This document shows, piece after piece, positions 22,626 to 34,300 of a stretch of DNA of 64,000 nucleotides. Position numbers and translations under genes: made by a program. The stretch comes from Isoetes taiwanensis (lineage: Eukaryota; Streptophyta; Lycopodiopsida; Isoetales; Isoetaceae): the NCBI GenBank assembly GCA_021234155.1, contig JAJEKV010000002.1, positions 3,738,586 to 3,802,585 of the forward strand. Direction: 5' to 3'. A model generated the notes under the pieces. It was not told the DNA's origin. It ran no database searches and was given only the letters and a program-made list of their open reading frames with translations. How positions within the stretch are numbered: the first letter of the stretch is position 1; the number at the start of each line of letters is the position of its first letter.

Positions 22626-23560
22626 GGAATATATCCCTACGCTCACCATCACACTTTTAGGTTGAACAAAGGGTATCTGCTAATATGGTACATCTCCCGC
22701 CCGGCGTATTATGGTAGATGCATTTTGGTGGCAGCGATTGCTCAGTTTAGTATCTGGCTTCATCTTTGCATGTTCATGATCACATGGTGAGGCCCCACAG
22801 GCTCTGAATCTTCATGTATATCTTGGCGGGGACACGCAGCGCATAGCTTTCAGAGTCCCTGGCGACTTTTCTAACTTCGAGAGGCCACGGTCTATTCGCG
22901 GACCCGGAGTTCTCCCCAAATTTGTAGCTCCCCGCCGGGGCTTTTATATTATATTTTCACCGATGGGGGTGCAACACAAGGGCGCGGCCATTTTGTTCAA
23001 CCCAAAACTAGGAAGATTTTCACCATATCACGCAACCATTCAATGCATTGCTCATGGCTCCTTCTATTTTGGTCCTGCTTTTCCACATATTGAGAAGAAG
23101 CCTATTTCGCCAGATGCGAGACCATTTCGCCAGAGCAAACACCCCATAAGCCCAACTTCGGACCATAGCGCATCAAATGCTTCAAGTGTAGGTGTTCTTC
23201 AAGTCCTGGCGCCTTCTCGGTGGCACTTCAAGCCCACGATGCCAGTTTTTTTTTTTTCGCCCCTTTTCCTTGGCGCTCCGCATTCAATTTTCGCCTTTCG
23301 GCTACGGATTGGGTGGCGCATGATCCATTGGGGCTTGATCTTCCGGGTGTTCGGACCTTCTTGCGGCTTCACCAACGGGTATGCACATGCTGGAGGTAAA
23401 GAACCGAGAACAAATTATCTTTCTTTTCTTTTCTTCTGCGTGACATTCAAAGATGGCTGCAATTCCGGAAGTGTTACTCGGGGGCGGGAATTACTCCCGA
23501 CCTATCTATTAAAGGCGGGTGTTACCTCGAGCGGGGAATGAGAGCCATGCCCAAACGATA
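22626..23560 (+). mobile_element. LINE-like endonuclease remnant of a second subfamily
   Basis: A 192-codon frame at 22963-23541 starts near HKGAAILFNPKLGRFSPYH, which resembles the GVAIxF...strand of LINE endonucleases. In another frame near 23300 the text DWVAHDPLGLDLPGVRTF and LRLHQRV resembles the later endonuclease part. No reverse transcriptase follows. The call is tentative; the upstream 250 bp hold nothing clear. Confidence 0.35.
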
Positions 23561-23689
23561 GGGTAAAGCGATCGGCTCAAGCGTATGTGCCAAATTCAAA
23601 CAATAAACTATGGTGTGATAGAATAATAAACTATGGTGGAAAATTAGATGGATATATAGATAAAAATGATGCTCGCAAAAATAATCTCC

Positions 23690-23930
23690 GGCCCTTGAAA
23701 TTGCCTTTTTTACTGAAGTCGCCTTTCTCCTTTCAAGAAATGAGAAAGGTCCTCAAACTGTTTTTAAGCTTTGAGCTGTAATCGATAAAGGCCGCCGACC
23801 TTTGTTTTTTCCCTCGAAGCCGCCTTTCACCATTTCAGCGAGTCGATAAAGGCCCTAAACCCGTTTTTTAAGCTTTGGAACGCCTTTCGACCATTTCGAA
23901 AGAGACCTCGTGGTTTTTCACTTTGATCGC
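23690..23930. repeat. short degenerate tandem repeat
   Basis: CGCCTTTC followed by CATTTC- and GATAAAGGCC- and TTTTTTAAGCTTTG-like phrases recurs two to three times with a period near 100 bp. Confidence 0.5.
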
Positions 23931-24875
23931 TCTTTTCTCGACTCCGCGAAGGCTCTGGGGCATATTTTCCAAAATGGCCCCTAAACGTGTTTTATTTTAT
24001 TTTTTGCACCGTAGCATCCTTGACTAATTTGATTTTTGTCTTTTTCGCGTCCTTATCTACACCGATAGTACATGCTTGGGAGCAATGAAAAGACAGTTCA
24101 TTGAAGAAAGGTGTCGAGAAGAGGGTGGTGACATCGGTTGGACATACTAGCACGTGGCCCATGAAGGAACTCCTCATACAAATTTTATATGTAAAGTAAG
24201 TTGCTCGTGGACTTGGAGAACTCCACCTTGTATTTGCACTGGGGTGGTTCATGTGTGAAGAGGGTGTAATCATTGTGATATCGACCACTATGGTCTCTTT
24301 ACCCATCAGAATATATATTGTAATGAGCCCATTTATAAATATAAGGTATCTCAAAACTAGTATTTTTTGGTGATTAAGTAAACAATTTGCTTAATTTTTG
24401 TTGGAATTTGTGATCTCTTGTCTACCCATCTAAGAAAATAGAGCCAAAATGTCTTGGTAAAGGAGTTCACCCTCACCGCGAAAAACTCTTTATTTTGAAT
24501 GACAAATAAGCTAAAATTTTTCCGCGCATCCTTTTAAATTAGCAAATAAAAGGGTTCCAAAAAAAAAATGGGAATGGCATGAGACCCATTTTAATTAAAT
24601 GCGACTTAATTCCAATAAAAAAACCCTTGACATTGTTCTCATTTACGTGACAATTATGATTGGGAGCTTGAGGATTGACCTGGTAAGTGCTTCTGGAGGT
24701 GTACATGTCTTCAGGTCTTTTCCAGCATCAAACCACACACGTCATGTATAGTGGCACTCAGTAGGGGGATTGACCTTACTAGTGATGTTGAAAACTTAGA
24801 TTCTCCTCCTCGGAGGCCTCCTACACCTGGGCCAACCATCCATGATGTGATACACAACACAATGCCATCCCCTGT
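23931..24875. other. intergenic stretch
   Basis: AT-rich, with short low-complexity runs. A 120-codon minus-strand open frame (24354-23992) has no recognisable motif. Confidence 0.4.
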
Positions 24876-25630
24876 TGTCTTTCCAGAAGGTGGTCGCTAT
24901 GGGTGATACATGTTTGCCCAACCTTGCTTTGGCCACCATCGCCTCAAAGCTTGCTAGAAGGAAAAGCAAACTCACTGGTTCTCACATTGGGATGTGCGCA
25001 AACAAATCTTTGTCAGATCTGGATAAAAGAAGGATCCGCGATGCACTAAAGGCACCTAGATGCTAGTTTCCTTCACAAGCTTTCACGGGATACAAATGCT
25101 CGACACATCGCGTTAAAACCATGGCACACTATCGGCGACAAGTCAATCCCATGCTCACGAGAGTCCCACACCATTCCCTTGCGCAACCCATTTGCCCATG
25201 AAGAAGCGCAGACTTATAGCTTCCATTCGCCTGTGCACATTGTTTCCTGACATTGAGGGGCATTGAACTTTGGGAAGCACGCTGAGGATAGGCTTTTGCC
25301 GGTGTGCCACCCGCGCTTATTGAAGATGAATATCATGCCCTCCGGATCTACCCAACGTTTGCACATATTCGAAAGCGGTATACCCGTGAGGAGGTTATGG
25401 ATACGGACTGGCTTTGTGTCCTCTCCAGATAGTATTGAATTGTCTCTATACAATTGTCTAATACCCGATAAATTTATTATTGCCTAGATTTTTCCTCGAA
25501 ACCGCGCCGAGGCGTGGCTTTTAATCCGCAGCGGTAAATAAACTGCTTTGCTCTCTTTTATTTGGGTCCCATTGGCCAATTGGTCTCCGTGGACGATAAA
25601 AAATCTATTCTATTCTATTCTATTCTCTCC
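24876..25630 (+). mobile_element. LINE copy D, strongly 5'-truncated, with ATTCT tail
   Basis: It starts with FQKVVAMGD, matching FQKVVNMGD in the C-terminal part of copy B near 20990. It runs about 750 bp to GGTCTCCGTGGACGATAAAA at about 25580-25600 and a CTATTCTATTCTATTC tail. Same family as copies A and B. No target duplication was recognised. Confidence 0.75.
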
Positions 25631-26273
25631 AAATGGGGAGCAAGTACAGGTAGCCTTGGAGGTTGTGTCTTCCATTGTGAACATAGACACCCTTGTCGAG
25701 TCAGTGATGGCTTCTGTTCGACTATTTAGGATGCGATTGGGGCGCCTTTTTTTCAGCCTTGGAGGATGCAGTGTCACATATGGAATGGAAAGAGGTTCAA
25801 GTGAGCCAATCGGAGGGAAGCACATGCAAGATATATGAACACAAAAGGCCCTTCTCATTAGGGAGTTAAAGGATTGACGCGCGGGAGGCACATTTCTTGT
25901 CATGACAATAATTAGGTGATCATTTGCAAGCACTTTGGCATTGTGGAAACTGATAAAACCATAAAAAATTCTTCATTTTTGCTTGGAAATAGTGTACATG
26001 TGTGTTTTGGAGAAAAGAAGTTTGTGGTTGTCTGTGTAAAACCAAGATTCTTTGTGTTCTTGTTATTTATTGTGTGCATGATGTAAAACATAAAATAAAT
26101 AAAAAATGGATGGGAAAATGCATTGGTGTTTGTGTGCTTAAGCATGTGCTGGAATTAGAATCTTTGTATTGGATAGAAATGTAGCTTGGAATTCATTTCA
26201 TTGTATTTTGATTGAAAAAGAAAAATAAAGAAGCGTGTGGCCGGAAACTACCTGCCCAAAAGCTGGACTCTTC
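25631..26273. other. intergenic stretch
   Basis: No supported feature; short open frames only. Confidence 0.4.
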
Positions 26274-27030
26274 ATTTGTTACAAAACAAATGAATGGTCC
26301 AAGAATTTGTGTTTCTATGGCAGTGGACTCGCCTTTACCAGATTGTATAGTTGTGAAGAGCGGACCTTGGTATAAAAAGCTTGATCTTAAGTTTCCAATG
26401 GTCGAAATTCAGCGAGTTTCGATTAAGGAGGCTTTTTATTAGCTTTCGTCCGGTACTTTCTGTGCGTCACCGTGCATGTGTTCAACATTCTTCCCAAGTT
26501 CAAGCCCCCATCGCTATTTCCTTCATCTATACATGATCAACTTTTGCGGTTGCTTTGCATTCCTGCTATGGAAGATGCTCTAGATATAGTTCGGTGGTGT
26601 CATCCTTAGCACCATAAATTTGCCCCTACTACTCTCCATTAAAATGCCTCTCATGGTTGTTATGGTGATGGTCCTAATCTTGGTCGCTAAAGGCCATAAC
26701 TTATGAGGACAATTGGAAGAAGCGTAGCCCGGAAGAAATTACGTGATATCATCTGCCATTGGCTATCACGCCTCACACTATTCAATAGCATGAGAATTTG
26801 ATGTCCATCATCTCATGGCGTAAGAACATGATAAACGTGATAGGGCCATTCGCGCCTCAAGGTGGCCTGAGTTATGATTTTACTACGTGTATGGGTGGTT
26901 TTTGCTTGTAGTGGACTATTTAAAGTCCTCTAGATTTTGAGTCCCATGTCACAGATCTCTTGTATGTATCTTGATTTTCCTTGATAATAAATTGTCGTTC
27001 TTCAAAAAAAAAATTTGTTACAAAACAAAT
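26274..27030 (+). mobile_element. poly(A) retroposon with 18-bp target-site duplication
   Basis: ATTTGTTACAAAACAAAT occurs at 26274-26291 and again at 27013-27030. The second copy immediately follows AATAAATTGTCGTTCTTC and a run of ten A. The insert (about 26292-27012, some 720 bp) is therefore a reverse-transcribed copy of a polyadenylated RNA. Its first frame reads PRICVSMAVDSPLPD, IVVKSGPWYKKLDL and EIQRVSIKEAFY. These resemble the segment before the zinc knuckle in plant LINE gag-like ORF1 proteins (DUF4283 type). The rest is non-coding. Confidence 0.8.
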
Positions 27031-27570
27031 TTGAATTTTTTTTTTGCATGTTATGGGATTTGCGCATATTTAATAGTTTATATGTTTATATAGTTTACTA
27101 ATCGCATATTTCTATTTAGCCATAATGATTTTAGCGAAACTTGCTCGAACCTAATTTCAAAACTTTATGTGATTTGGCTAAACCCTCTCATAATTCTAGC
27201 GTTTAACTAAACTAACCTGACCTTCATCCCAAAAGTTTGTATAGTGTGGGCACATAATACATTAAGCTAAAATTATTATATTTTTGCTTAATTGTTTCCA
27301 TTTCTTTTAGTCATTTTCTTTATAGACATACTAAAAAATGCCAGCTATCTAAGACTAGGCTCCAAATTATTCCACGGATGCTAAGTAATAAATACTAATC
27401 ATATATTTTCTTATTACGTAGAATTACTTTAGCTAAACTAGCACGTAACTTATTTTAAAATTTTCTATGGTTTAGCTAAACGTTACAAATTTTCATTCCC
27501 TTACTTTCTAGTGTTTGGTTAAAGAGCTTGAAGATTGGTGCGGGGCGAGAACATTTAAGCTAAAACATAT
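27031..27570 (+). repeat. TTTAGCTAAA-rich dispersed repeat, copy 1 of 3
   Basis: Phrases such as TTAGCTAAACTAGC, AAGCTAAAATTATTAT and TTTCCATTTCTTTTAG recur here twice and are found as reverse complement at 58355-58950. Internal duplication and palindromic TTTAGCTAAA boxes suggest a MITE-like family. Confidence 0.55.
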
Positions 27571-30438
27571 TATTTTTAGCACACACCCTCACGGGCCTCT
27601 GACCTTTCCTCAAATTCGCCCTATCCGTGTAATTTCCACGTCGGCAAAATCTGATGTGCCTTTTCAGATAGTCAAGGATCTTTACTTTCTAAATCTAAGC
27701 CGGGGAAAAAAAGACCGAAAAATGAGCGGAGATGGGAGGAAGCATCTCCGTGCAGGAATCCTCCACGCCCACCCAATGGCCATTTAGGATTGTCTTTTCC
27801 CCATGGATTCTCTTAAGTCCACTATTTTTTACGGTGTTTTCGGTCGGTCCGTGATTTAGTTTACTATGGGAAAACCAATTTACTGCTTTCATTTTCCTCC
27901 TTTCCCTTTCTTGAAGTTGGGTTCCCGGTTTGCCTTGAAATAACCTCTTAACCTCTGTTTTGCTCCTCTAGAGTTTTCTGTTTTTTTCATTGGGGAAACC
28001 TGACCCAATTATTATACAAATGCTATCCTCGTTTTAAGCTTCAGATTTTTTGAAGCTTTTGAATTTGAAGCTTTGGCTCCTCGGATTCGGCGCCCCAAGC
28101 CTTTTGTAACCTTTCCCAACAGGGGGCCATGTAAAACCTATGCCCTTCCCGGCACTACGGACCTCCACCCTCAGCTACATTGATGCATTTTCTTGCTCAT
28201 TATCCACTCCAAAATCCGGTATCCTTTGTCTTCTTGGGATCCAACGTCGCTAATTTGTTTGAATGGAATCACGTAGCCCATTGCCGAGCGTCAGGTAAGG
28301 CTTTCTCGGCATTTTGGCCAATTTGGATGAGCCCATACTGTGAAACCCGAAGCTTGAATAGGTCTTTCACGATCTTTGGAGGTTCAAATCCTTAAATTTG
28401 CAATCTCTTCTGGTTGAAGCTGAAAGGCCTTGTAAGATGTTCTATCTTTTCTTGCTATTACCAAAGCGAAATTTCTCATGTGGATTATAGAATACATTCT
28501 TTCATGCTTTTTTAAGCCACATCAAAGATTATTTTTTGTTTGTTAGTTTTTTTTGTGGCTCACTTAGATTGGATCATTACAATCCTTTCTTTAGAAATTT
28601 AAGGTGTAAGAGCAAGCTTTTTGAAGCAAGCTTTTAGGTCCCTTTGGAAGGTATTTGCAGTGCATTACTAGCTTAGCATCTAACTTTGCACTTTATGATT
28701 GCCTTTGCTTTTTATGTCCTCCTTATCTATGCTCAAAACAATTAACTTCATTGCTTGTGTCAATATAAGCTTATCATATTTTTTTGATGTTATACATGAC
28801 ATCTTCCTTGATTCTGGTAGTGAGTATGGTGGTATTTCTCTCTACCTTTCACGAATCCGGTTGTCTAGGAGTCGAGCTTGGATAAATTACATTCTCGTGA
28901 ATCTTTTTGAAGAAGCAAAAATCTGTTTTATTGAATCATGTCCATTAAAGATTATAGTTTCATTAGGAGGCATTTTACTCTTCTCGTTTTTCTTGGCCGG
29001 TAGAAGCCATGCATTTGTATCAATGAAGAAGCGGTGGACCACGATTTTTTGTAGGAAGTATCTTCGCGGGAACCTTTGCAAAGGGACAAGGTTTAAAGCC
29101 GGATCTTTGAATTTAGTTCTGATGGTGATGATAGACCAAGAAAGAAAAAGGTTTTCATCGCGTTTTGAACTCCATCTTCCTAATGGTAATGTTAGATTAA
29201 GCGTTTTGGAATGAACCTCTTGGCTTTGAATGTACTTTATGCCATCAACAACTTCATTAAAGGAAAAAGTGCTGATTTTGTGCCACAAAATGAGCACATG
29301 CATAAGCTATTAGGTGTTGAAAATTTACTTTTGTTCCTTGACACCTCATTTGCTAGTCCTTGCGGTCCTCAAAGTGCGCATCACGCTAGTAGAGAGTTTA
29401 CAAATTTTCTTTTTGTTCCCTTGTATGAGCCACGTCTATAGCTAGCCATTGAAGTTCTCGGTGATTACGATCCACGATGATTAAGTTCCTTCATTTATTA
29501 GACGGTGAGCTTCAATTGGCAGCGTCAATTTGTACTTAAAAGCTTATTTGGATCAAGTTTGTTATCCGGCCCCATGGCCCCCGCACGGGCATGGTATTAT
29601 CCACCCCTCCCCTGAAGCCACCAACAACCCGAGCACCTTGCAGGCAAAAAACTTGCGACACGGCTTGTGGTCCGAGGCGAATGTGCACACCTGCACCTCT
29701 TCCACTCCATGCACCATGCGGCAGTAGGATAATACCATGCACGTATTGACGGGGGCCACCAGGGGGATAATATACTCTAGCAGCTTATTTCTCTAATCTA
29801 GTATCGGCTCTTTTCGGGTGAACCCGCTTCTAACATTATAGGGCTTTAAAAGGCTGCTTTGGAAACTGCTCTTGCACTTATGCGGTCGTCTGGCTGGAGC
29901 AAAGCTCTCACTGGAAATATTTTGAAAGGTCAATTTTTGAATATTATATAACTTCCAAGAAGCCAAAGGCAAAAGCTTAGAAAACTACAAACCTCAACGC
30001 CCTTTCTAGTTTGCCTGATTAAAGTTTGTTGAAAATCTTGAACAATTTTGGTTGAATGCGTGACAAGGAATAAAAGACATTAGGTGTTTTCAGGAAGATA
30101 TGGAGATGTATATAGCATGCTTAAAATTTTGCAAACTAAAAATTTGTTGAAAATTCGATGTATTACTAGATATACTAACTACGGATGTTGTTTGTTTATC
30201 ACTCGTCGAGAATTGCGAAAATAGGGTTGTCAACCCAAAAATCTTGCCATGTGGCAAATTGCCAAATTTTCCCATTGTGATGACACAGGGGGTTTCTGCC
30301 CATTAAATTGGAAATTTCCCATTTGACAACTAGGTTTGTCCCGAAGTTTGAGATCTTGTGGGGTTTCTCTATCTTCCATCTAATGATCTAGTTCTTGCCC
30401 CGTTTTCTTGTCACTCTATGAATTTTCCAAGTAAATTT
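27571..30438. other. intergenic stretch
   Basis: Contains overlapping open frames at 28699-29214 (+) and 29303-28887 (-). Neither shows a recognisable domain. No RNA gene seen. Confidence 0.4.
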
Positions 30439-30672
30439 GCAAGTTTTCCAACTAAAGAATCACCAAGAATTCCTCAATTCTCCGATTCATTGGGATTAGC
30501 CTCCCAAGAGCCAATCGGAAGCCTCCTCTTGATTCTATCCTTGTAATGTGAATGGATTGCAAGTTTCCCAACTAAGGAAGGAATCACCAAAGGAATTCCA
30601 CGAATTCTCCATGTTTCATGGGATTAGCCTCCCCCCAGAGCCAATCCGGAAGCTTCTCTTGATTCTATCGGT
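30439..30672 (+). repeat. tandem duplication, about 119-bp unit
   Basis: GCAAGTTTTCCAACTAA at 30439 and GCAAGTTTCCCAACTAA at 30558 begin two units. Both continue through GGGATTAGCCTCCC, AGAGCCAATC and CTTGATTCTATC. Confidence 0.8.
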
Positions 30673-30799
30673 TCCGAATGGCTTAAGAATTATCTCTACA
30701 AGACAATGCTTGCAAGCATGGCAGCCCCAAATCGTCCCCTACAATCTAAACACACTCCAATTTATTTAGGAAGGATGTGAAGGACCAATGAAGTACCAA

Positions 30800-30955
30800 T
30801 TAGATAACAGGCTTGATGGAACTGTTCTTCACCAAATCCGAAACAGCCAGGATGTAATTCTCCATTGCTTTTTGAACACCAACCTTACCTTTATCGAGTG
30901 TCCTCACAAACACCGCCCTGGCTGGATATATGCCTTTAAGATTCGGACCTAATGT
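30800..30955 (-). pseudogene. coding-like exon interrupted by the Copia element
   Basis: Minus-strand reading from the Copia target site runs open to TAA at 30802-30800. It contains GIYPARAVFVRTLDKGK, QKAMENYILAVSDLVK and ends SSIKPVI. On the far side of the element the same phase stays open for about ten further codons (35733-35704), beginning after an AG that could be a splice acceptor. The sequence looks like real protein but the product is not recognised. The flanks share the 5-bp duplication AATGT, so the host exon was split by the insertion. Confidence 0.4.
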
Positions 30956-31243
30956 TGTTGATTTGCATGCAGTGGCAGCAAGAATCTCGCTGATCCTGGA
31001 ATCTCGGATCCAGGAATATTTCTTGTTTTATTATTAGTAGGTGGTTTTTGTACCGTTAGATAGAATCTATGCATTCAATAGGGCTTCTATTTATATGCTC
31101 GATCCTGAGGACGCAATCATCAGTCATTGTGCGATCCCTTGATCTCTCTGTTGTGCAAGCGCAAGAACTTGTCTTGCTTTGCATATTTCCAGTTCAATAT
31201 ATATATCTGCTTGCAGTACATCTTTATCCTATTATGTTCTTCA
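30956..31243 (+). repeat. Copia 5' LTR
   Basis: 288 bp, TGTTGATTTGCATGC...GTTCTTCA, matching 35415-35698 almost throughout. Confidence 0.95.
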
Positions 31244-31258
31244 GGTTATGGGCCCACT
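31244..31258 (+). promoter_or_regulatory. Copia primer-binding site, anticodon arm of tRNA-iMet
   Basis: GGTTATGGGCCCAC follows the 5' LTR directly. It is complementary to the anticodon stem-loop of plant initiator tRNA-Met (GTGGGCCCATAACC), not to its 3' end. This is the half-tRNA priming known for Drosophila copia. Confidence 0.75.
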
Positions 31259-31384
31259 CTTCGCCTGATTCGCATAAGCCGACTCCTTATTTCCTTTGAT
31301 CCTTTTTTTGACCTTTTAACCGTCTGATCATGGATCCTGCAGGTTTGAATATTGTAAACCCTCTGCGTACCATTCCTAGATTCA

Positions 31385-34300
31385 ATGGTAAAAACTTCCA
31401 AATGTGGAAGTGGCGAATTCGCATGCTGCTGGAGGATCATGGCCTGTGGGAGGTCGTGGATTCTCAGCCATCCAATGGAGCAGACAGCATTACTGCTGGT
31501 GAAGTGGTGGTGGACCTATCTTTTGATGCTGAAAAGGATAGGAAAGCAAAGCTGTGGATCTGCCAGGGATTGGATGACAATCCTGCTCGTTTGGTCAAAG
31601 GGGCCAAAACAAGTAGGGAGATCATGCGCCCATTATGCTTCAAGAAATGCCTCTCAGCGTGTTCTTTTGCAAAATCAGCTTTACAACTTAAAGCTGAATG
31701 AAAGTGGGGATGTGACAGAACACATCTGTCATATCAAAGAATTGGTCGATGATCTTAGTGCCACAGGCTCTGAAATCTCTGAAGATGAGAAAATTTGCCT
31801 TTTGCTTAATAGTCTTCCTAACACCTTTGATGGTTTGATTGTGAATCTGCAAGGAAGAATTGAAGATTATACCTTTGAAGCTGCCCTAGATCGGGTTCAA
31901 CAAGAAGCACTTCGTCAGCAGCAGTCCAAGCCATACATCAAAGAATCATTAATGGTTGCTGAAATTTCAAGGCAAGTTGAATCAGTTCTGATTGCTCGAG
32001 ATGCCAAGAAGCAGCCTGTGCGCAAAAATCGACCAGACAAGGCCACTGTTAAATGCCACAGATGTGAAAAGCTGGGACATTATGCCAAAGAATGTCCAGC
32101 TCCTTCCCCTGTCACATCCAAACGTCCTTTAGCAGAGGAACATGGTAACATTGTTGAAGCCCCAGATGATGATGTATCAGAACATACTTGCCTTGTTGAT
32201 GACACTCTGGAGAATGAGGATATTATTGAATATCTTTATGCTGCTGACCATCTTTCAGCTATTTCTACATTCAATTGGTTCTTGGATTCAGGAGCAACTG
32301 CTCACATGACACCCCACAGATCCTTGTTTCTTCAGTACACGCCGCTCAAAGTTGCTCGCATTGTGAAAATGGGAGATCATTCCCAACAAGCTGGCATAGG
32401 CCTTGGAGTTATTGCTCTCACACTTTCTTCTGGAGCTCAGCATCATATTCAAGGTGTTCTTCACGTCCCAGGCCTCCACAAAAGCCTACTATCTGTCAGC
32501 AAGTTCACAGATGCAGGACTTCATGTTCAATTTACCCATGGTGCATGTCATGTTAAAGATCCCAGCAATTCCTTACTATTTTCTGGTCAACGCCATGGCA
32601 ATCTATATCAGATCAATAGTGATCAATCTGACATTTTGGAATCTGCTCATCTTGCTTCTTCTGATAATCCAAATGCTGGTAATCTCTGGCATTATAGGCT
32701 GGGACATGCTGGTCTTCCCAGAATCCAGCAGCTTGTCAAACAAGGTTGCCTCTCTGATGTCACTCCTGCTGCAAGACTCCTTAGTAAAAGTACTCGGGCC
32801 TCTTTTCCACCTTCAAGTATGAGAGCAACCCGTCTCCTCCAACTACTTCATGCAGATCTGGTTGGTCCTATTCGCCCTGTCACTCCTGCTGGTGCACGAT
32901 ACATTCTGGTCTTACTGGATGATCACAGTAGACATTTGTCTGTTTTCCTCATGCATGCCAAAAGTGACACGTTTGCTCATGTGGCTCAATTTGTGACAGA
33001 CTCAGAAAGATTTACAGGTCAGAAGCTGGTCACTTTTCGCAGTGATGGGGGTGGAGAATTCATCTCAAATCAGTTCAAAGTTTTTTGGTCATCTCAAGGG
33101 ATCAGACATGAGGTAACTTCTCCATACTCTCCAGAACAGAATGGACGGGTTGAGCGAGCCAACCGCACTCTAATTGAGATGGCACGAAGCCTGCTTGTTG
33201 GCATGAATGTACCTGCATCCTTTTGGGGAGAGGCCGTCCATACTGCAGCATACTTGCTTAACCGACTACCTCATTCCAGCATTTCCCACAAAATTCCTTT
33301 TGAACTTTGGTCTGGTCATCCCATTTCCTTGAATCACCTCCGTGTCTTTGGCTGCAAAGCTTTTGCCCATATTCCTTCTGAGAAACGTCATAAAATGCAA
33401 GCAAAAAGTATCCCTTGCATGTTCATAGGATATTCCTTTACCCAAAAGGCCTACAGATTGCTCACATTAGATGATCATCACTTGATCACCACTTGCCATG
33501 CTGCTTTCAATGAATACGAGTCTTGTTATCCACTCCATTCTGCTGCTCCCACATTTGAAATTCCAGTTCCTGATGATATCCTTGATACTCCACTATTCGA
33601 ACCACCATGTCTTTCCCCAATGGCCCATCCTCCTTCTCCAGTCCCATATCAATCATTGAATGATACCCCTCTCACTTCTGCTCCTACACTACCTCCTCCA
33701 ATTTCTATTCATCTTCCATCTCGCCCAGCACGTGAAAGGCGGCCTCCCCAATGGACCAAAGACTATAGTCTTGCTGTCACCACTCATTCCCTTGAACCAC
33801 AGACCTATAAACAGGCCATGTCTTCTAAGCACTGTGCCAAATGGCTTCAAGCTATGGAAACCGAACTTGCCTCCATCAAAGACACTAACACTTGGTCTCT
33901 TGTGCCACGACCTCAGAATCGGGCTATCATTGGGAGTAAATGGGTTTTTAAGCTCAAGTATAACAGTGCAGGTGTCATAGACAGGTTCAAGGCCAGATTT
34001 GTTGCTCGAGGATTCAGTCAAGTTGAAGGAATAGATTATGAAGAAACGTTTGCTCCAGTTGCCAAAATGTCCTCCATTCGACTCATTCTAGCAGTGGTTG
34101 TTCTGAAACGTATGCATATCCATCAAATGGATGTCACTAACGCATTCCTGCATGGAGAACTCAAGGAGGAGGTATATCTTGAACAACCTGAAGGCTTTGC
34201 TGATTCTATGTTCCCCAACCATGTTTGTCTCTTACACAAAGCCCTGTACGGCCTCAAACAGTCCTCCCGATCTTGGTATGCCAAACTTGATCAGACCTTA

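Noticed and set aside
28699-29303. Overlapping open frames of 171 (+) and 138 (-) codons
   Set aside because: Both strands are open over the same bases and neither has a recognisable motif, so no coding choice can be supported.
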